From NCBI GenBank assembly GCA_004322275.1, contig SCTA01000019.1:1-64000 (forward strand): DNA of 64,000 nt, written 5' to 3'. Position numbers and translations under genes: made by a program. Numbering within the stretch: position 1 is the stretch's first letter; every line of letters begins with the position of its first letter. Of the stretch, positions 17,353 to 25,400 are shown piece by piece. Source of the stretch: a bacterium. GTDB taxonomy: Bacteria; Desulfobacterota; Deferrisomatia; Deferrisomatales; BM512. Under the pieces are notes generated by a model. It saw nothing but the letters and a program-made list of their open reading frames with translations, made no database searches and was not told the DNA's origin.

Positions 17353-17405
17353 AAAGGGTTGTCGGCCTTCGTTCCGGGGGCGCGACCTACGCTACTATTT
17401 TCCAG

Positions 17406-17705
17406 CTAAACCAGAGAATCTATTATCTTTGCGATTTCTGAAGGAGAGAGGTTCCTTACCAGGAGGCGCTTGTTTCTGCCGGTGGAGCCGGAGGCGAGTT
17501 CGACGGAGGTTTTGGGGACTCCGAGGAGTTTGGCGAAAAAACCGGTCAGTTCCTTGTTGGCCTCCCCTTCGACGGGGGGAGCCGAGATCGCTACCGAGAG
17601 AGAATTACCGTGAAGCCCCGCTATCTTCGTCTTCGAGGAGCGGGGCTTCGCCCAGATCTCTATGATGGTTCCGCCGGGGGTCTCGGAAAGGTAGCCTACG
17701 GCCAC
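17406..17705 (-). CDS. yggU: DUF167 / YggU family protein
   Basis: About 99 residues from the proposed GTG (17703-17705) match the DUF167 family: IEIWAKPRSSKTKIAGLHG, ISAPPVEGEANKELTGFFAKLLG and SVELASGSTGRNKRLLV. Function is unknown; members often follow the yggT/divIVA genes as here. An open frame continues upstream to 17912, but its first 65-70 codons lie entirely in a repeat (17705-17932) that also occurs in non-coding DNA at 38922-39150, so they are probably not native. The insertion may have replaced the original start region; the start codon is therefore uncertain. Confidence 0.8.
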   Translation of the reverse strand: MAVGYLSETPGGTIIEIWAKPRSSKTKIAGLHGNSLSVAISAPPVEGEANKELTGFFAKLLGVPKTSVELASGSTGRNKRLLVRNLSPSEIAKIIDSLV

Positions 17706-17932
17706 AGATTGCTGACAAACCTCGTCTTTTCTCCGATTTACTTCGTCAGGCTCGAAAAACGTCCTCGAAATACCTATCGGTATTCCTCCGGTCATTTTTC
17801 TCGCCTTCCTTGTTCTCGAAGAAAATACTGTGTTTGTCGCAATCTCAGTCTGTTGACCTGATGTCCCCTTGTTGTTCTGTTTTCTGTGCAAAAAACTTCT
17901 CTTTCGCCACAAATGACTTTGTCAACAGCCTG
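17705..17932 (+). repeat. MITE-like composite repeat, copy 1
   Basis: This 228-bp unit is roughly 90 percent identical to 38922-39150. It starts CAGATTGCTGACAAA and ends TTTGTCAACAGCCTG, an imperfect terminal inverted repeat (12 of 15). Inside, TTTGTCGCAATCTCAG and CAGTCTGTTGACC look like a second, internal pair of ends, so it may be two small elements joined. It lies between divIVA and yggU and supplies an artificial N-terminal extension to yggU. Confidence 0.8.
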
Positions 17933-17948
17933 CTCTCCGGCCAAGGGT

Positions 17949-18674
17949 TTATTTTTCGACGAGGGAGAAGAGGGTCGTGGACTGCTTCGGGCTCGGCTCT
18001 TTGGAGGAGATGGGAGCGGGCTCCATGAGCGGTTCTTCCGGCACGGTGAAGCCGCTTTCGGGCTCTTCGGCCTCCTGCGAATAGACGGACTGCGCCGGTT
18101 CGAGCTCGAAGGGCTCCACGCTCTTGCGGGGCGGCTCGGGAGGCGGAAAATACTCTTCCTCCGGCAGCACGAGGGGCGGCTCGGAGGGGATTTCAGGCAG
18201 TTCCTTCATCTTCGCGGACCTTTCGATCTCTTCGGTGGAGGGGCCGGGCTCGGAGGGCTGGCGCTCCATCCATTCGCGGAGGGCTTCGGCCATCCCCGCC
18301 ATGCCGGAGAGAAAGGAGATGCGCTTTTCGCGAAGAAGCTCTATGTCGCGTATGTAGGCTTCAACAACTCTTCTCGCCTCGCTGATCAGCCTGTCAGCTT
18401 CCAGACGGGCGCGCTCCTCGATGACGCGGGCCTCGCGCCGGGAGTGATCCATGATCGTCTTCTGGAGGTCGCGGGAGGCGGAGAGGGCTTCTTCCAGCTT
18501 GAGGCGGTCTTCCTTTTCCTTCGCCAGCGTGGTTTCGAGCGCTTCCTTCTCGGTGTTGAGGTGCTCTATCTCCTGCGCGACCTTCTCCAGAAAATCGTCG
18601 ACTTCCTTGGGATCGAAACCGCGGAAACTCACGCTGAAGGTCTGCTCGTGTATGGTAGAAGCGCGGATTCTCAT
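17949..18674 (-). CDS. divIVA: DivIVA domain protein
   Basis: The first 60 residues (IHEQTFSVSFRGFDPKEVDDFLEKVAQEIEHL-type pattern) are the DivIVA membrane-binding domain with the diagnostic SFRGFDPKEVDDFL. A coiled coil rich in E, K and R runs to about residue 125. The remaining C-terminal 115 residues are proline- and glutamate-rich and low complexity, longer than in many homologues. DivIVA-type proteins mark curved membrane at poles or division sites. AGGAGG precedes the ATG. The gene is downstream of yggT and proC in the same direction, the common cell-division-linked arrangement. Confidence 0.9.
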   Translation of the reverse strand: MRIRASTIHEQTFSVSFRGFDPKEVDDFLEKVAQEIEHLNTEKEALETTLAKEKEDRLKLEEALSASRDLQKTIMDHSRREARVIEERARLEADRLISEARRVVEAYIRDIELLREKRISFLSGMAGMAEALREWMERQPSEPGPSTEEIERSAKMKELPEIPSEPPLVLPEEEYFPPPEPPRKSVEPFELEPAQSVYSQEAEEPESGFTVPEEPLMEPAPISSKEPSPKQSTTLFSLVEK

Positions 18675-18708
18675 ATGGATAACTCCTCCTGACTAAATAC
18701 GCATACTG

Positions 18709-19005
18709 CTATAAATGCTTTGCCCACTCTACGATGGCGGGCAGGACGAATCTTTGTACGGCGATTATACCCAAAATCAGCACGAAAGGCGAAAGGTCAA
18801 GTCCGCCGATAACGGTCGGGAGGCGGCGGCGTATCCAGTATATCACCGGGTCGGTCAGCGAGTATATGAAACGCACCACCGGCGCGTAAGGGTCCGGCCG
18901 CACCCAGCTCAGCACGGCCGAGGCGATGACCACCCACTTGTAAAGCCCCAGCCCGAAATCGAGAACGAGCGCGAGGCCGATGATCAGGTTGCCGAAAACC
19001 TCCAT
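18709..19005 (-). CDS. yggT: YggT family membrane protein
   Basis: The 98-residue protein has hydrophobic segments at about 5-30 and 68-92 with the YggT signature SWVRPDPYAPVVRFIYSLTDPVIYWIRRRLP between them. YggT proteins are small inner membrane proteins linked by genome context to division and osmotic stress; no biochemical activity is established. It lies three bases from the proC stop codon and upstream of divIVA. Confidence 0.9.
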   Translation of the reverse strand: MEVFGNLIIGLALVLDFGLGLYKWVVIASAVLSWVRPDPYAPVVRFIYSLTDPVIYWIRRRLPTVIGGLDLSPFVLILGIIAVQRFVLPAIVEWAKHL

Positions 19006-19007
19006 CC

Positions 19008-19814
19008 TCAGCCTCCGAGGGCGCGGGATCTTTCAACCGCCGCCAGCACCGCTTCCATCACCGCCGAGCGAAAGCCCGTACCTTCGAGGGTGCGGACGCC
19101 CTCTATGGTGGTGCCGCCGGGCGAGCAGACCCGGTCTTTGAGCTCGCCGGTGTGAAGGGGGGAGCTTTGGGCCATCGCCGCCGAGCCCTTTACCGTCTGC
19201 GCCGCCAGCGCCCTCGCGGTGGCTCTGTCCAGCCCCGCCGCGACCCCGGCGTCGGCCAGCGCTTCGAGAAACAAGAAGACGTAGGCGGGGCCGCTGCCCG
19301 AAAGGCCGGTCACCGCGTCCATCAGCTTTTCGTCGCTCACGCGCACCACCGTGCCGACCGCGCCGAAGATAGTCTCGGTCACCAGGCAATCCCCGTCGGT
19401 GGCGGAGGGGGCGGGGCAGTAGGCGGAAGCGCCCTCGCCGATAAGGGCAGGCGTGTTGGGCATTACGCGGACGATTCTGGCGCTGTCGCCGAGGATTTCC
19501 TGAAAAAAGCCGAGGGTGAGCCCTGCGCAGATGGATATGAGGGTGGAGCCGGTTCCGGCGAGGACCGAGACGGCCCTCCCCGCGTCCTTGGGCTTTACGG
19601 CGAGGATTACCACCGGGGAGTTTTTGCACCCTTCCGCTATGTCTTGGGTGACTTTAATCCCGTATTTCGCCGCCAGCTCTTTTCCGCGCCCCGCGTCGGC
19701 CTCCACGCCCGTTATCATCGAGGGCTCTGCGGCTGCACAGCCGAGGAGTCCGGAGAGGATCGCTTCGCCCATGTTGCCGAGGCCGATTATGGTAATTTTC
19801 GGAAGTGCCGCCAT
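19008..19814 (-). CDS. proC: Pyrroline-5-carboxylate reductase
   Basis: ProC makes proline from pyrroline-5-carboxylate with NAD(P)H. The 268-residue protein has the Rossmann motif GLGNMGEAI (11-19), VILAVKP, RVMPNTPALIGEG and the C-terminal signature GLSGSGPAYVFLFLEALADAG followed by PGGTTIEGV. It overlaps or abuts yggS at its start codon, so translation is coupled. Confidence 0.95.
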   Translation of the reverse strand: MAALPKITIIGLGNMGEAILSGLLGCAAAEPSMITGVEADAGRGKELAAKYGIKVTQDIAEGCKNSPVVILAVKPKDAGRAVSVLAGTGSTLISICAGLTLGFFQEILGDSARIVRVMPNTPALIGEGASAYCPAPSATDGDCLVTETIFGAVGTVVRVSDEKLMDAVTGLSGSGPAYVFLFLEALADAGVAAGLDRATARALAAQTVKGSAAMAQSSPLHTGELKDRVCSPGGTTIEGVRTLEGTGFRSAVMEAVLAAVERSRALGG

Positions 19815-20530
19815 CAGATCTCCTGACCGCGTTCGCCGAAGATGAGGGAGCCGACGCGAACCAGAGTCGCTCCCTCCTCGACGGCCACGCGAAAGTCGTT
19901 GCTCATCCCCATCGAGAGATGCTCCATTTTTACCCCATCAAGGCCCAGGGAATCAATTCTGCGCCGAAGCTCCCGGAGCGCACGGAAGTGTTTTCTGGAC
20001 TCTTCGGGGTCGTCTTCGTAGGGCGGTATCGTCATCAGTCCCGAAATCTCCAGCCCCGGCCACTCGAAAGCCCGCTTCGCAAGAGTGACGGCCCCTTCCG
20101 CGTCGGTCCCGTGCTTGGAGACCTCCCCCGCGAGGTTGGCCTGAATAAGGACCTTTACGCGCACCCCCCTCGCCAGCGCCGCCCTGTTCAACTCCTGCGC
20201 GAGGGAGGGGCGGTCGAGGGTGTGTATCAGCGAAAAAGCCCCCACCGCCAGCTTCGCCTTGTTCGACTGGAGGTGCCCTATCATGTGCCACTCTATGTCG
20301 GAGGGCAATGCGCCCATTTTCGGGAGCGCTTCCTGAATATAGCTCTCCCCGAAGAGGCGAAGCCCCGCCTCGTACCCTTCCATTACCTTTTCGGGGGGCT
20401 TTGTCTTCGTCACCCCGACAAGGCGGACGGTTGCCGGGTCGCGCCCCGAACTTTCGGCCGCGTCCTTTATGGCGCCCAGCACTTCTTTCACTTTACCGGC
20501 GACGCTCACTTGTCTTGCCCTGTCTGCCAC
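19814..20530 (-). CDS. yggS: PLP homeostasis protein, YggS family
   Basis: YggS-family proteins bind pyridoxal phosphate and influence its distribution; they fold as a TIM barrel like alanine racemase N-terminal domain. The 238-residue protein has the PLP lysine in VGVTKTKP (K42), then FGESYIQEALPKM, WHMIGHLQSNKAK and the phosphate-binding end LSMGMSNDFRVAVEEGATLVRVG. It overlaps maf by 25 bases upstream and touches proC downstream. Confidence 0.94.
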   Translation of the reverse strand: MADRARQVSVAGKVKEVLGAIKDAAESSGRDPATVRLVGVTKTKPPEKVMEGYEAGLRLFGESYIQEALPKMGALPSDIEWHMIGHLQSNKAKLAVGAFSLIHTLDRPSLAQELNRAALARGVRVKVLIQANLAGEVSKHGTDAEGAVTLAKRAFEWPGLEISGLMTIPPYEDDPEESRKHFRALRELRRRIDSLGLDGVKMEHLSMGMSNDFRVAVEEGATLVRVGSLIFGERGQEI

Positions 20531-21096
20531 GGCGAAAAACCAACCTCTTCAAGAAGGGTTACGGTCTCCGCCAGAGGCAGGCCCACTACGTTGGTGCAAG
20601 AGCCCCTTATGGATTCTACGAAGGAGGAGGCGTATCCCTGAATGCCGTAGCCTCCCGCCTTGTCGAAGGGCTCTTTCGTAGAAAGGTACCACTCGATTAT
20701 GCGAAGGTCGAGTCTGCGGAAAAACACCTCGGTGGAAACGGAAATTTTCCGGCACTTTCCTCCGTGAAAGAGGGCGACTCCGGTGATGACCTCATGGGCG
20801 CGCCCGGAGAGGGTCGAAAGCATCCGCCTCGCCTCTTCTTCGTCTTTGGGCTTGCCGAGAACCGCGCCGTCCACGACGACGATGGTGTCAGCGGCGAGGA
20901 CTACGTCGCCGGGGCCAAACAGCGCCGCGGTTTCAACCGCTTTTCGCTCCGCCACGAGGACGGCGCCCTCGGCGGGGGAGACACCGGCGGGGATGGATTC
21001 GTCGGCGCCGGAGGGCGCCACGGTGAAGGGTATCGCAAGAGTGGTGAGAAGCTCGCGCCTGCGGGGGCTCCCGGAGGCGAGGACGAGGCGTTTCAT
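20506..21096 (-). CDS. maf: Maf nucleotide pyrophosphatase
   Basis: Maf proteins hydrolyse non-canonical or modified nucleoside triphosphates such as dTTP/UTP and methylated forms. The 196-residue product starts at ATG 21096 (MKRLVLASGSPRRREL), the canonical Maf opening; the extra upstream residues in frame are not conserved. ADTIVVVDG, GKPKDEEEARRML and the GYGIQGYASSFVE segment complete the active site. It is the first gene of the maf-yggS-proC-yggT-divIVA-yggU series. Confidence 0.94.
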   Translation of the reverse strand: MKRLVLASGSPRRRELLTTLAIPFTVAPSGADESIPAGVSPAEGAVLVAERKAVETAALFGPGDVVLAADTIVVVDGAVLGKPKDEEEARRMLSTLSGRAHEVITGVALFHGGKCRKISVSTEVFFRRLDLRIIEWYLSTKEPFDKAGGYGIQGYASSFVESIRGSCTNVVGLPLAETVTLLEEVGFSPWQTGQDK

Positions 21097-21349
21097 ATGG
21101 GTGTTTTTCCTTGTGTTTTCGTGCGGATTGCGCACCGTTACGGTAAAGCAGGGCGGGCTGTGGTGTCAAGCTTCCGTGGTTGTGCGGTAAAAAGAGGGTT
21201 TTGATAATTTTTTCAAAAGAAAAGAAAGCCTATGGCGAATTCGGCTACAAACGAATATACTCCCGTGCTTGAAAATTTGGTTAACTGCGCTCTGCCGGTT
21301 TTTGCGGCAGGCTTTTGGGATCCTCAACCTTACAAGGGAGTTTCGATCC

Positions 21350-22303
21350 ATGTCAGTATTTAAAGCGTTCGGAAATTGCTGGAGGGAACTTAAGAGCGAA
21401 ATAACCATGACAACCGTGATTGTTGTCGCCGTAGTCCTGGTGGTCGCCGTCTACGGCGGCTGGCAGTTCGCGAACTCCTCAAGCTTCTGCGGCAGCTGCC
21501 ATGCCATGAAGCCCTATTACAAAAACTGGGCAGAAAGCGGCCACAAGGAAGTATCGTGCACAGAGTGCCATCTTCCGCCGGGGGCCTGGAACCACATCAA
21601 GTACAAGGCTATCGACGGCGCTATCTCCGGCGTATATTTCGTCACCGGAAAGGGGCCGAGCAAGGCCAGCGCCCACGTCCCGGAAGCATCCTGCATGAAT
21701 ATCGCGTATGGCTGCCACGACCCGAAGAAGCTGGACGAAAAGGGTCCGAAGCAGTTCGCCGGAGGCGAATTCGAGCACTCCACCCATCTGGGCGATCTCG
21801 ACAACGGCCTCAATCCCGAGTGCACCACCTGCCACAGCGCAACCACCCAGGAAAAGCATCTCGAAGTCAAACCCGAGATCTGCGTGCAGTGCCATCACAA
21901 CATGAAGGAAACCGGACAGTGCTCCAGCTGCCACAAGCTCCGCCCGCAGGTAACCGTCGCGGGAGCGAAGTTTGAGCACGCCAAGGGCAAAAAGTCCTGC
22001 AGAAGCTGCCATTCAAACATAAATTCGCCCAGCAAGCCCGCCGACAACTGCGTCAAGTGCCACGGCCAGAAGGAAGCTCTCGAAACCGAGAAGACTTCCG
22101 AAAAGATGCACGAGATTCACGTCAGCGACCGCAAGATCAAGCACAAGGTCGAATGCTTCGACTGCCACGGCGTCATGCTGCCGCTCAAGAAGACCGGCAG
22201 AGACCCGGCCTACATCCACAAGTTCCACATCGAGAAGGCCCAGCAGGGCTGCACCGATTGCCACTCCGGCAAGTCAGTGCCCTCCTGCTCCGACTGCCAC
22301 TAA
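21350..22303 (+). CDS. NapC/NirT-type membrane-anchored multihaem cytochrome c
   Basis: The 317-residue protein has one N-terminal membrane anchor (about residues 18-40) and a periplasmic domain with ten CxxCH haem motifs, among them CGSCH, CTECH, CTTCH, CVQCH, CSSCH, CRSCH, CVKCH, CFDCH, CTDCH and CSDCH. An eleventh, irregular CMNIAYGCH (CX6CH) lies between the second and third. The first two hairpins match NapC/NrfH quinol dehydrogenases, so it probably passes electrons from menaquinol to periplasmic acceptors. ATG 21350 has AAGGGAG upstream. No partner oxidoreductase is adjacent. A CTGCCG/CGGCAG hairpin (21292-21310) lies in its leader. Confidence 0.88.
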   Translation: MSVFKAFGNCWRELKSEITMTTVIVVAVVLVVAVYGGWQFANSSSFCGSCHAMKPYYKNWAESGHKEVSCTECHLPPGAWNHIKYKAIDGAISGVYFVTGKGPSKASAHVPEASCMNIAYGCHDPKKLDEKGPKQFAGGEFEHSTHLGDLDNGLNPECTTCHSATTQEKHLEVKPEICVQCHHNMKETGQCSSCHKLRPQVTVAGAKFEHAKGKKSCRSCHSNINSPSKPADNCVKCHGQKEALETEKTSEKMHEIHVSDRKIKHKVECFDCHGVMLPLKKTGRDPAYIHKFHIEKAQQGCTDCHSGKSVPSCSDCH

Positions 22304-22324
22304 AAGTCAGCCAAGCCTGAAAAA

Positions 22325-22368
22325 AGAAGACCGCTCCGGCGCCGCCGGGGCGGTCTTCTTTTTTTGTT
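22325..22368 (+). terminator. Strong intrinsic terminator
   Basis: AAGAAGACCGC and GCGGTCTTCTT bound a long GC-rich stem, followed by seven or more T, shortly after the cytochrome stop codon. Confidence 0.92.
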
Positions 22369-22457
22369 TTAAAATTCGCGGGCAACCGCTGTTGCCCTCA
22401 GCCCCTCCCTCGGGTTAAAATTCCTTCGTAACCACTAAAAAAGACGAAGGTCAAAAG

Positions 22458-22973
22458 ATGTCCATACTGGAGATAATACAGTTTCCCCACCCGGTCCTTC
22501 GGAACAAGGCCGCCGAGGTGGAGAAGATCGACGACAGAATAAGGGAGCTGGCGGCGAACATGGTGAAGACCATGTACCACGCCGAGGGCATCGGCCTCGC
22601 CGCGCCCCAGGTCGGGGTGAGCGAGCGGCTCATCGTCGTCGATCTCTCCTGCGGGGAAAAAGAGGGGGAGCTCATCGTTCTCGTCAACCCCGTGCTGACG
22701 AAAAAAGAGGGGGAGATAGCCCTTGAGGAAGGGTGCCTTTCCGTGCCCGACCTGCGCGAGAAAGTAACCCGGGCGGATCTTATCGAGGTTCAGGGTTACG
22801 ACCTTGAGGGAAAGGCGGTCCGGATCGAGGGGCGCGAACTTTGCGCCGTCGCCATCCAGCACGAGATAGACCACCTGGAAGGGGTGCTCTTTTTCGACCA
22901 CATAAGCCGCCTGAAGAGAAGCCGCTATCTGTCCAAGCGCAAAAAGGCGCTGGAATGCGGGGATAAAGGGTAA
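22458..22973 (+). CDS. def: Peptide deformylase
   Basis: Def removes the formyl group from nascent proteins. The 171-residue protein shows all three motifs: GIGLAAPQVG (45-53), EGCLSVP (C93 metal ligand) and QHEIDHLEG (H135, E136, H139). The stop codon overlaps the fmt start (TAATG), so the paired formylation and deformylation genes are coupled. Confidence 0.96.
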   Translation: MSILEIIQFPHPVLRNKAAEVEKIDDRIRELAANMVKTMYHAEGIGLAAPQVGVSERLIVVDLSCGEKEGELIVLVNPVLTKKEGEIALEEGCLSVPDLREKVTRADLIEVQGYDLEGKAVRIEGRELCAVAIQHEIDHLEGVLFFDHISRLKRSRYLSKRKKALECGDKG

Positions 22974-23914
22974 TGGAGGGGAGCGGACCCGGCCCTCTGG
23001 TTTTTTTCGGAACCGGCGAGTTCTCACTCCCGACGCTTCGGCTCCTTAAAAATTTCGGCGAGGATATCACCCTTCTGGTAACCCAGCCCGACCGCCCGAA
23101 GGGTCGCGGCAGAGCCCTTTCCCCCACTCCCGCCAAGAGTCTGGCTCTGGAACTCGGAATACCCGTCTATTCCCCGGATAAAATCAATACTCCCGAGGCT
23201 GTGGCGCGGATCCGCGAAATCTCTCCCGAGTTTCTGGTCGTCGTCGATTACGGGCAGATTCTGAAGAAAGAGATACTCGCCGCCGGCCGCAGGGGTGCGC
23301 TCAATTTACACCCCAGCCTTCTTCCCCGCCATCGCGGCCCCTCTCCCGTGGCCTGGACGATCCTTTGCAGAGACGAATTTTGCGGCGTCACCACGATGCT
23401 CATGGACGAGGGGATGGACAGCGGCCCGATACTAGAGCAGTGGAAGACCGGGCTCAGCCCCGAGGTTACCGCCGGGGCGCTTTCGGCGATGCTCTCGACT
23501 GTGGGCGCGGACCTCATGGCGGACACGATACGCCAGCTCCGCGAGGGAACCCTTACGCCGGTGGCGCAGGACGAGTCAAGGGCCACTTACTCGAAGTTGA
23601 TTGACAAATCCTTCCAGAAGGCGGATTTTTCGACGAATGCCGCCGCTCTGGCGGCGAAGATAAACGCCCTTTCCCCCTCGCCGGGGTGCAGGGGACTCCT
23701 CTGCGGCAAGGTCGTCAAATTTCTCCGCGCTGTAGCCGTCGAAGGGTCCGGAGCGCCGGGAGAGGTGATAAAGGCCGGGGGGTTGGGGTTCGCGGTGGCC
23801 TGCCGGGAGGGGGCGGTGCTGGTGAGCGAAATCCTTCCCGAGGGACGCGGCGCGATGTCCGCCGGTGCGTTTATCAGGGGCGGAGGGGTTAAGATTGGAG
23901 ACGTATTTGTTTAG
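22973..23914 (+). CDS. fmt: Methionyl-tRNA formyltransferase
   Basis: Fmt formylates initiator Met-tRNA. The 313-residue protein has the N-terminal formyltransferase fold with FFGTGEFSLPTL, the catalytic N/H/D set in LNLHPSLLPRHRGPSPV and DEGMDSGPIL, and a C-terminal OB-like domain (about 205-313). The usual YRGAAP after SLLP is HRGPSP here, a mild deviation. It follows def in overlap and precedes the polyprenyl synthase by 21 bases. Confidence 0.94.
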   Translation: MEGSGPGPLVFFGTGEFSLPTLRLLKNFGEDITLLVTQPDRPKGRGRALSPTPAKSLALELGIPVYSPDKINTPEAVARIREISPEFLVVVDYGQILKKEILAAGRRGALNLHPSLLPRHRGPSPVAWTILCRDEFCGVTTMLMDEGMDSGPILEQWKTGLSPEVTAGALSAMLSTVGADLMADTIRQLREGTLTPVAQDESRATYSKLIDKSFQKADFSTNAAALAAKINALSPSPGCRGLLCGKVVKFLRAVAVEGSGAPGEVIKAGGLGFAVACREGAVLVSEILPEGRGAMSAGAFIRGGGVKIGDVFV

Positions 23915-23935
23915 TTCGCTGAGGGTCTTGATCGG

Positions 23936-24919
23936 ATGGCAATGGAAATAAACGAAATAGTAGGGCTGGTCGCGGACAGGATGGCCGAGGTCGAAGAGGA
24001 ATTCGACAAGAACCTCGAATCCGAGATATCGCTGATACCCGTTATCGGAAGGCACATCCTTTCGAGCGGGGGCAAGCGCATGCGCCCTCTTTTCCTGCTC
24101 ATCAGCGCGAAGCTTTCCGGCTACGACGGCCCCGACGCGGTGCCGCTGGCGGCGATAATGGAATTTATCCACACCGCGACCCTTCTTCACGACGACGTGG
24201 TGGACAACGCCCAGATGCGGCGCGGACAGGAAGCCGCAAACGTCATCTGGGGCAACGCCGCCGCGGTCCTCGTGGGCGACTTTCTCTTCAGCAAGTCCTT
24301 CAAGCTGCTCACCAGGCACGGCTCGATGGAGATACTGCGCGCCGTCTCCTCGGCTACCACCTCGATAGCCGAAGGAGAGGTGCTACAGCTGGTAAAGACC
24401 TGCGACCTCGACATAACCGAGGACGAATATCTCCGGGTAGTGATAAACAAGACGGCGATGCTGCTCTCGGCTCCCTGCGAGGTGGGAGGGCTTCTGGGCA
24501 ACATCGAAAAAGAGCAGGTAGACGCCCTCCGGCAGTTCGGCATGGACATAGGCGTCGCCTTCCAGATCGTGGACGACTGCCTGGACTACATAGCGGAGGA
24601 GGCGGCCTTCGGAAAGAAGATAGGGACCGACCTCACCGAGGGGAAGATCACCATACCCCTTATCCACGTCCTCTCCTGCTGCTCCGTCGAAGAGCGCCAA
24701 AAGATCGAATCGATAGTCAACCGCGAGGAGATTATCGACGGCGATCTCTCCTTCACCCTCTCTCTCATCAAAAAGTACGACGCGATTAACGTCTCCAAGG
24801 TCAAGGCGAGGGATCTGGTCGAGAAGGCGAAGAAGAGGCTACGGGACAATTTCCCGCCTTCGGTCTACCGCGATGCTCTTGAGGGGTTGGCGGACTACAC
24901 GGTTATCCGCCACATCTAG
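23936..24919 (+). CDS. Polyprenyl diphosphate synthase (quinone side chain)
   Basis: This trans-prenyltransferase extends isoprenoid chains for menaquinone or ubiquinone. The 327-residue protein has GGKRMRP at residues 46-52, the first aspartate-rich motif HDDVVD (D86-D90), the GDFLFSKSF segment and the second motif DDCLDY with KKIGTDLTEGKITIPL. The length and sequence fit octaprenyl/hepta-nonaprenyl synthases (IspB-like) rather than farnesyl synthase. Product length cannot be read from sequence. Confidence 0.9.
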   Translation: MAMEINEIVGLVADRMAEVEEEFDKNLESEISLIPVIGRHILSSGGKRMRPLFLLISAKLSGYDGPDAVPLAAIMEFIHTATLLHDDVVDNAQMRRGQEAANVIWGNAAAVLVGDFLFSKSFKLLTRHGSMEILRAVSSATTSIAEGEVLQLVKTCDLDITEDEYLRVVINKTAMLLSAPCEVGGLLGNIEKEQVDALRQFGMDIGVAFQIVDDCLDYIAEEAAFGKKIGTDLTEGKITIPLIHVLSCCSVEERQKIESIVNREEIIDGDLSFTLSLIKKYDAINVSKVKARDLVEKAKKRLRDNFPPSVYRDALEGLADYTVIRHI

Positions 24920-24954
24920 GCTCCCCGGCGCATCCTTTCCGTCCCCGGCATCGT

Positions 24955-25155
24955 CATGTCCTCGCTCAAGGGCTCGCCGTAGCGCTGCTACTGCCTCGCC
25001 CCTTCGCTGCGGGATTCCTCGCCGGGAACGGAAAACCGCGCCGGAAGCTGTTTTGGCGAAAGACTGCCTGCGACCGCGCGCCCTGCGGCTTGTCCCTCGA
25101 AGCTTGAAAAGCGAAGTGGGAACTCCTTGCCCTTCGCCGAAATAGTTTGCCGGAA
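24955..25155. repeat. GTAG-core dispersed repeats, copy d (two adjacent pieces)
   Basis: Bases 24957-25023 repeat the yhaM-downstream copy (GCCGTAGCGCTGCTACTGCC). Bases 25034-25155, read on the minus strand, repeat the left half of copy c, from CGGCAAACTATTTCGGCGAA to GCGCGGTCGCAGGCAGT, but with a different 30-base insert after AAGGAGT. The two pieces lie back to back downstream of the polyprenyl synthase gene. Confidence 0.65.
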
Positions 25156-25163
25156 GTTACGGC

Positions 25164-25189
25164 GTCATTCCCCCGAAGGGGGAATCCAG
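25164..25189. repeat. ATTCCC-type small hairpin repeat
   Basis: GTCATTCCCCCGAAGGGGGAATCCAG is a hairpin, ATTCCCCC/GGGGGAAT. Its GTCATTCC and GGAA-CCAG flanks are also those of 58912-58938, while the stem differs, with matching changes on both sides. Confidence 0.7.
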
Positions 25190-25272
25190 AGGTTGATGGC
25201 GATATTCTTATCTCCTGGCTATTCTTTTTGTCAGTTCCTATTCCATGTTTACCTCCCGTCAAATTCGGACAA

Positions 25273-25337
25273 CCGGGGTCAACCTCCTACCCGCCGCGTC
25301 AGCCCCGGACATTTTTGCAAAAATCATTGACTCCCGG
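25273..25337. promoter_or_regulatory. Inverted repeats upstream of the hydrogenase-related operon
   Basis: CCGGGGTCAA (25273-25282) and TTGACTCCCGG (25327-25337) are inverted with one extra base, and TTTTTGCAAAAA (25312-25323) is a perfect palindrome between them. They lie 64-128 bases before the first gene of the operon and may be operator sites or a leader structure. No convincing -10/-35 pair was identified in 25193-25400. Confidence 0.4.
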
Positions 25338-25400
25338 AGGTTTCAGGAAGAAACTCTGTTTTATTATTGTGTGTCCTAACTATGTATGTGAGGATAGGCA

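Noticed and set aside
17406-17912. Full 168-codon frame for yggU
   Set aside because: The first 65-70 codons come from a repeat that is non-coding elsewhere, so the long N terminus is not accepted as native.
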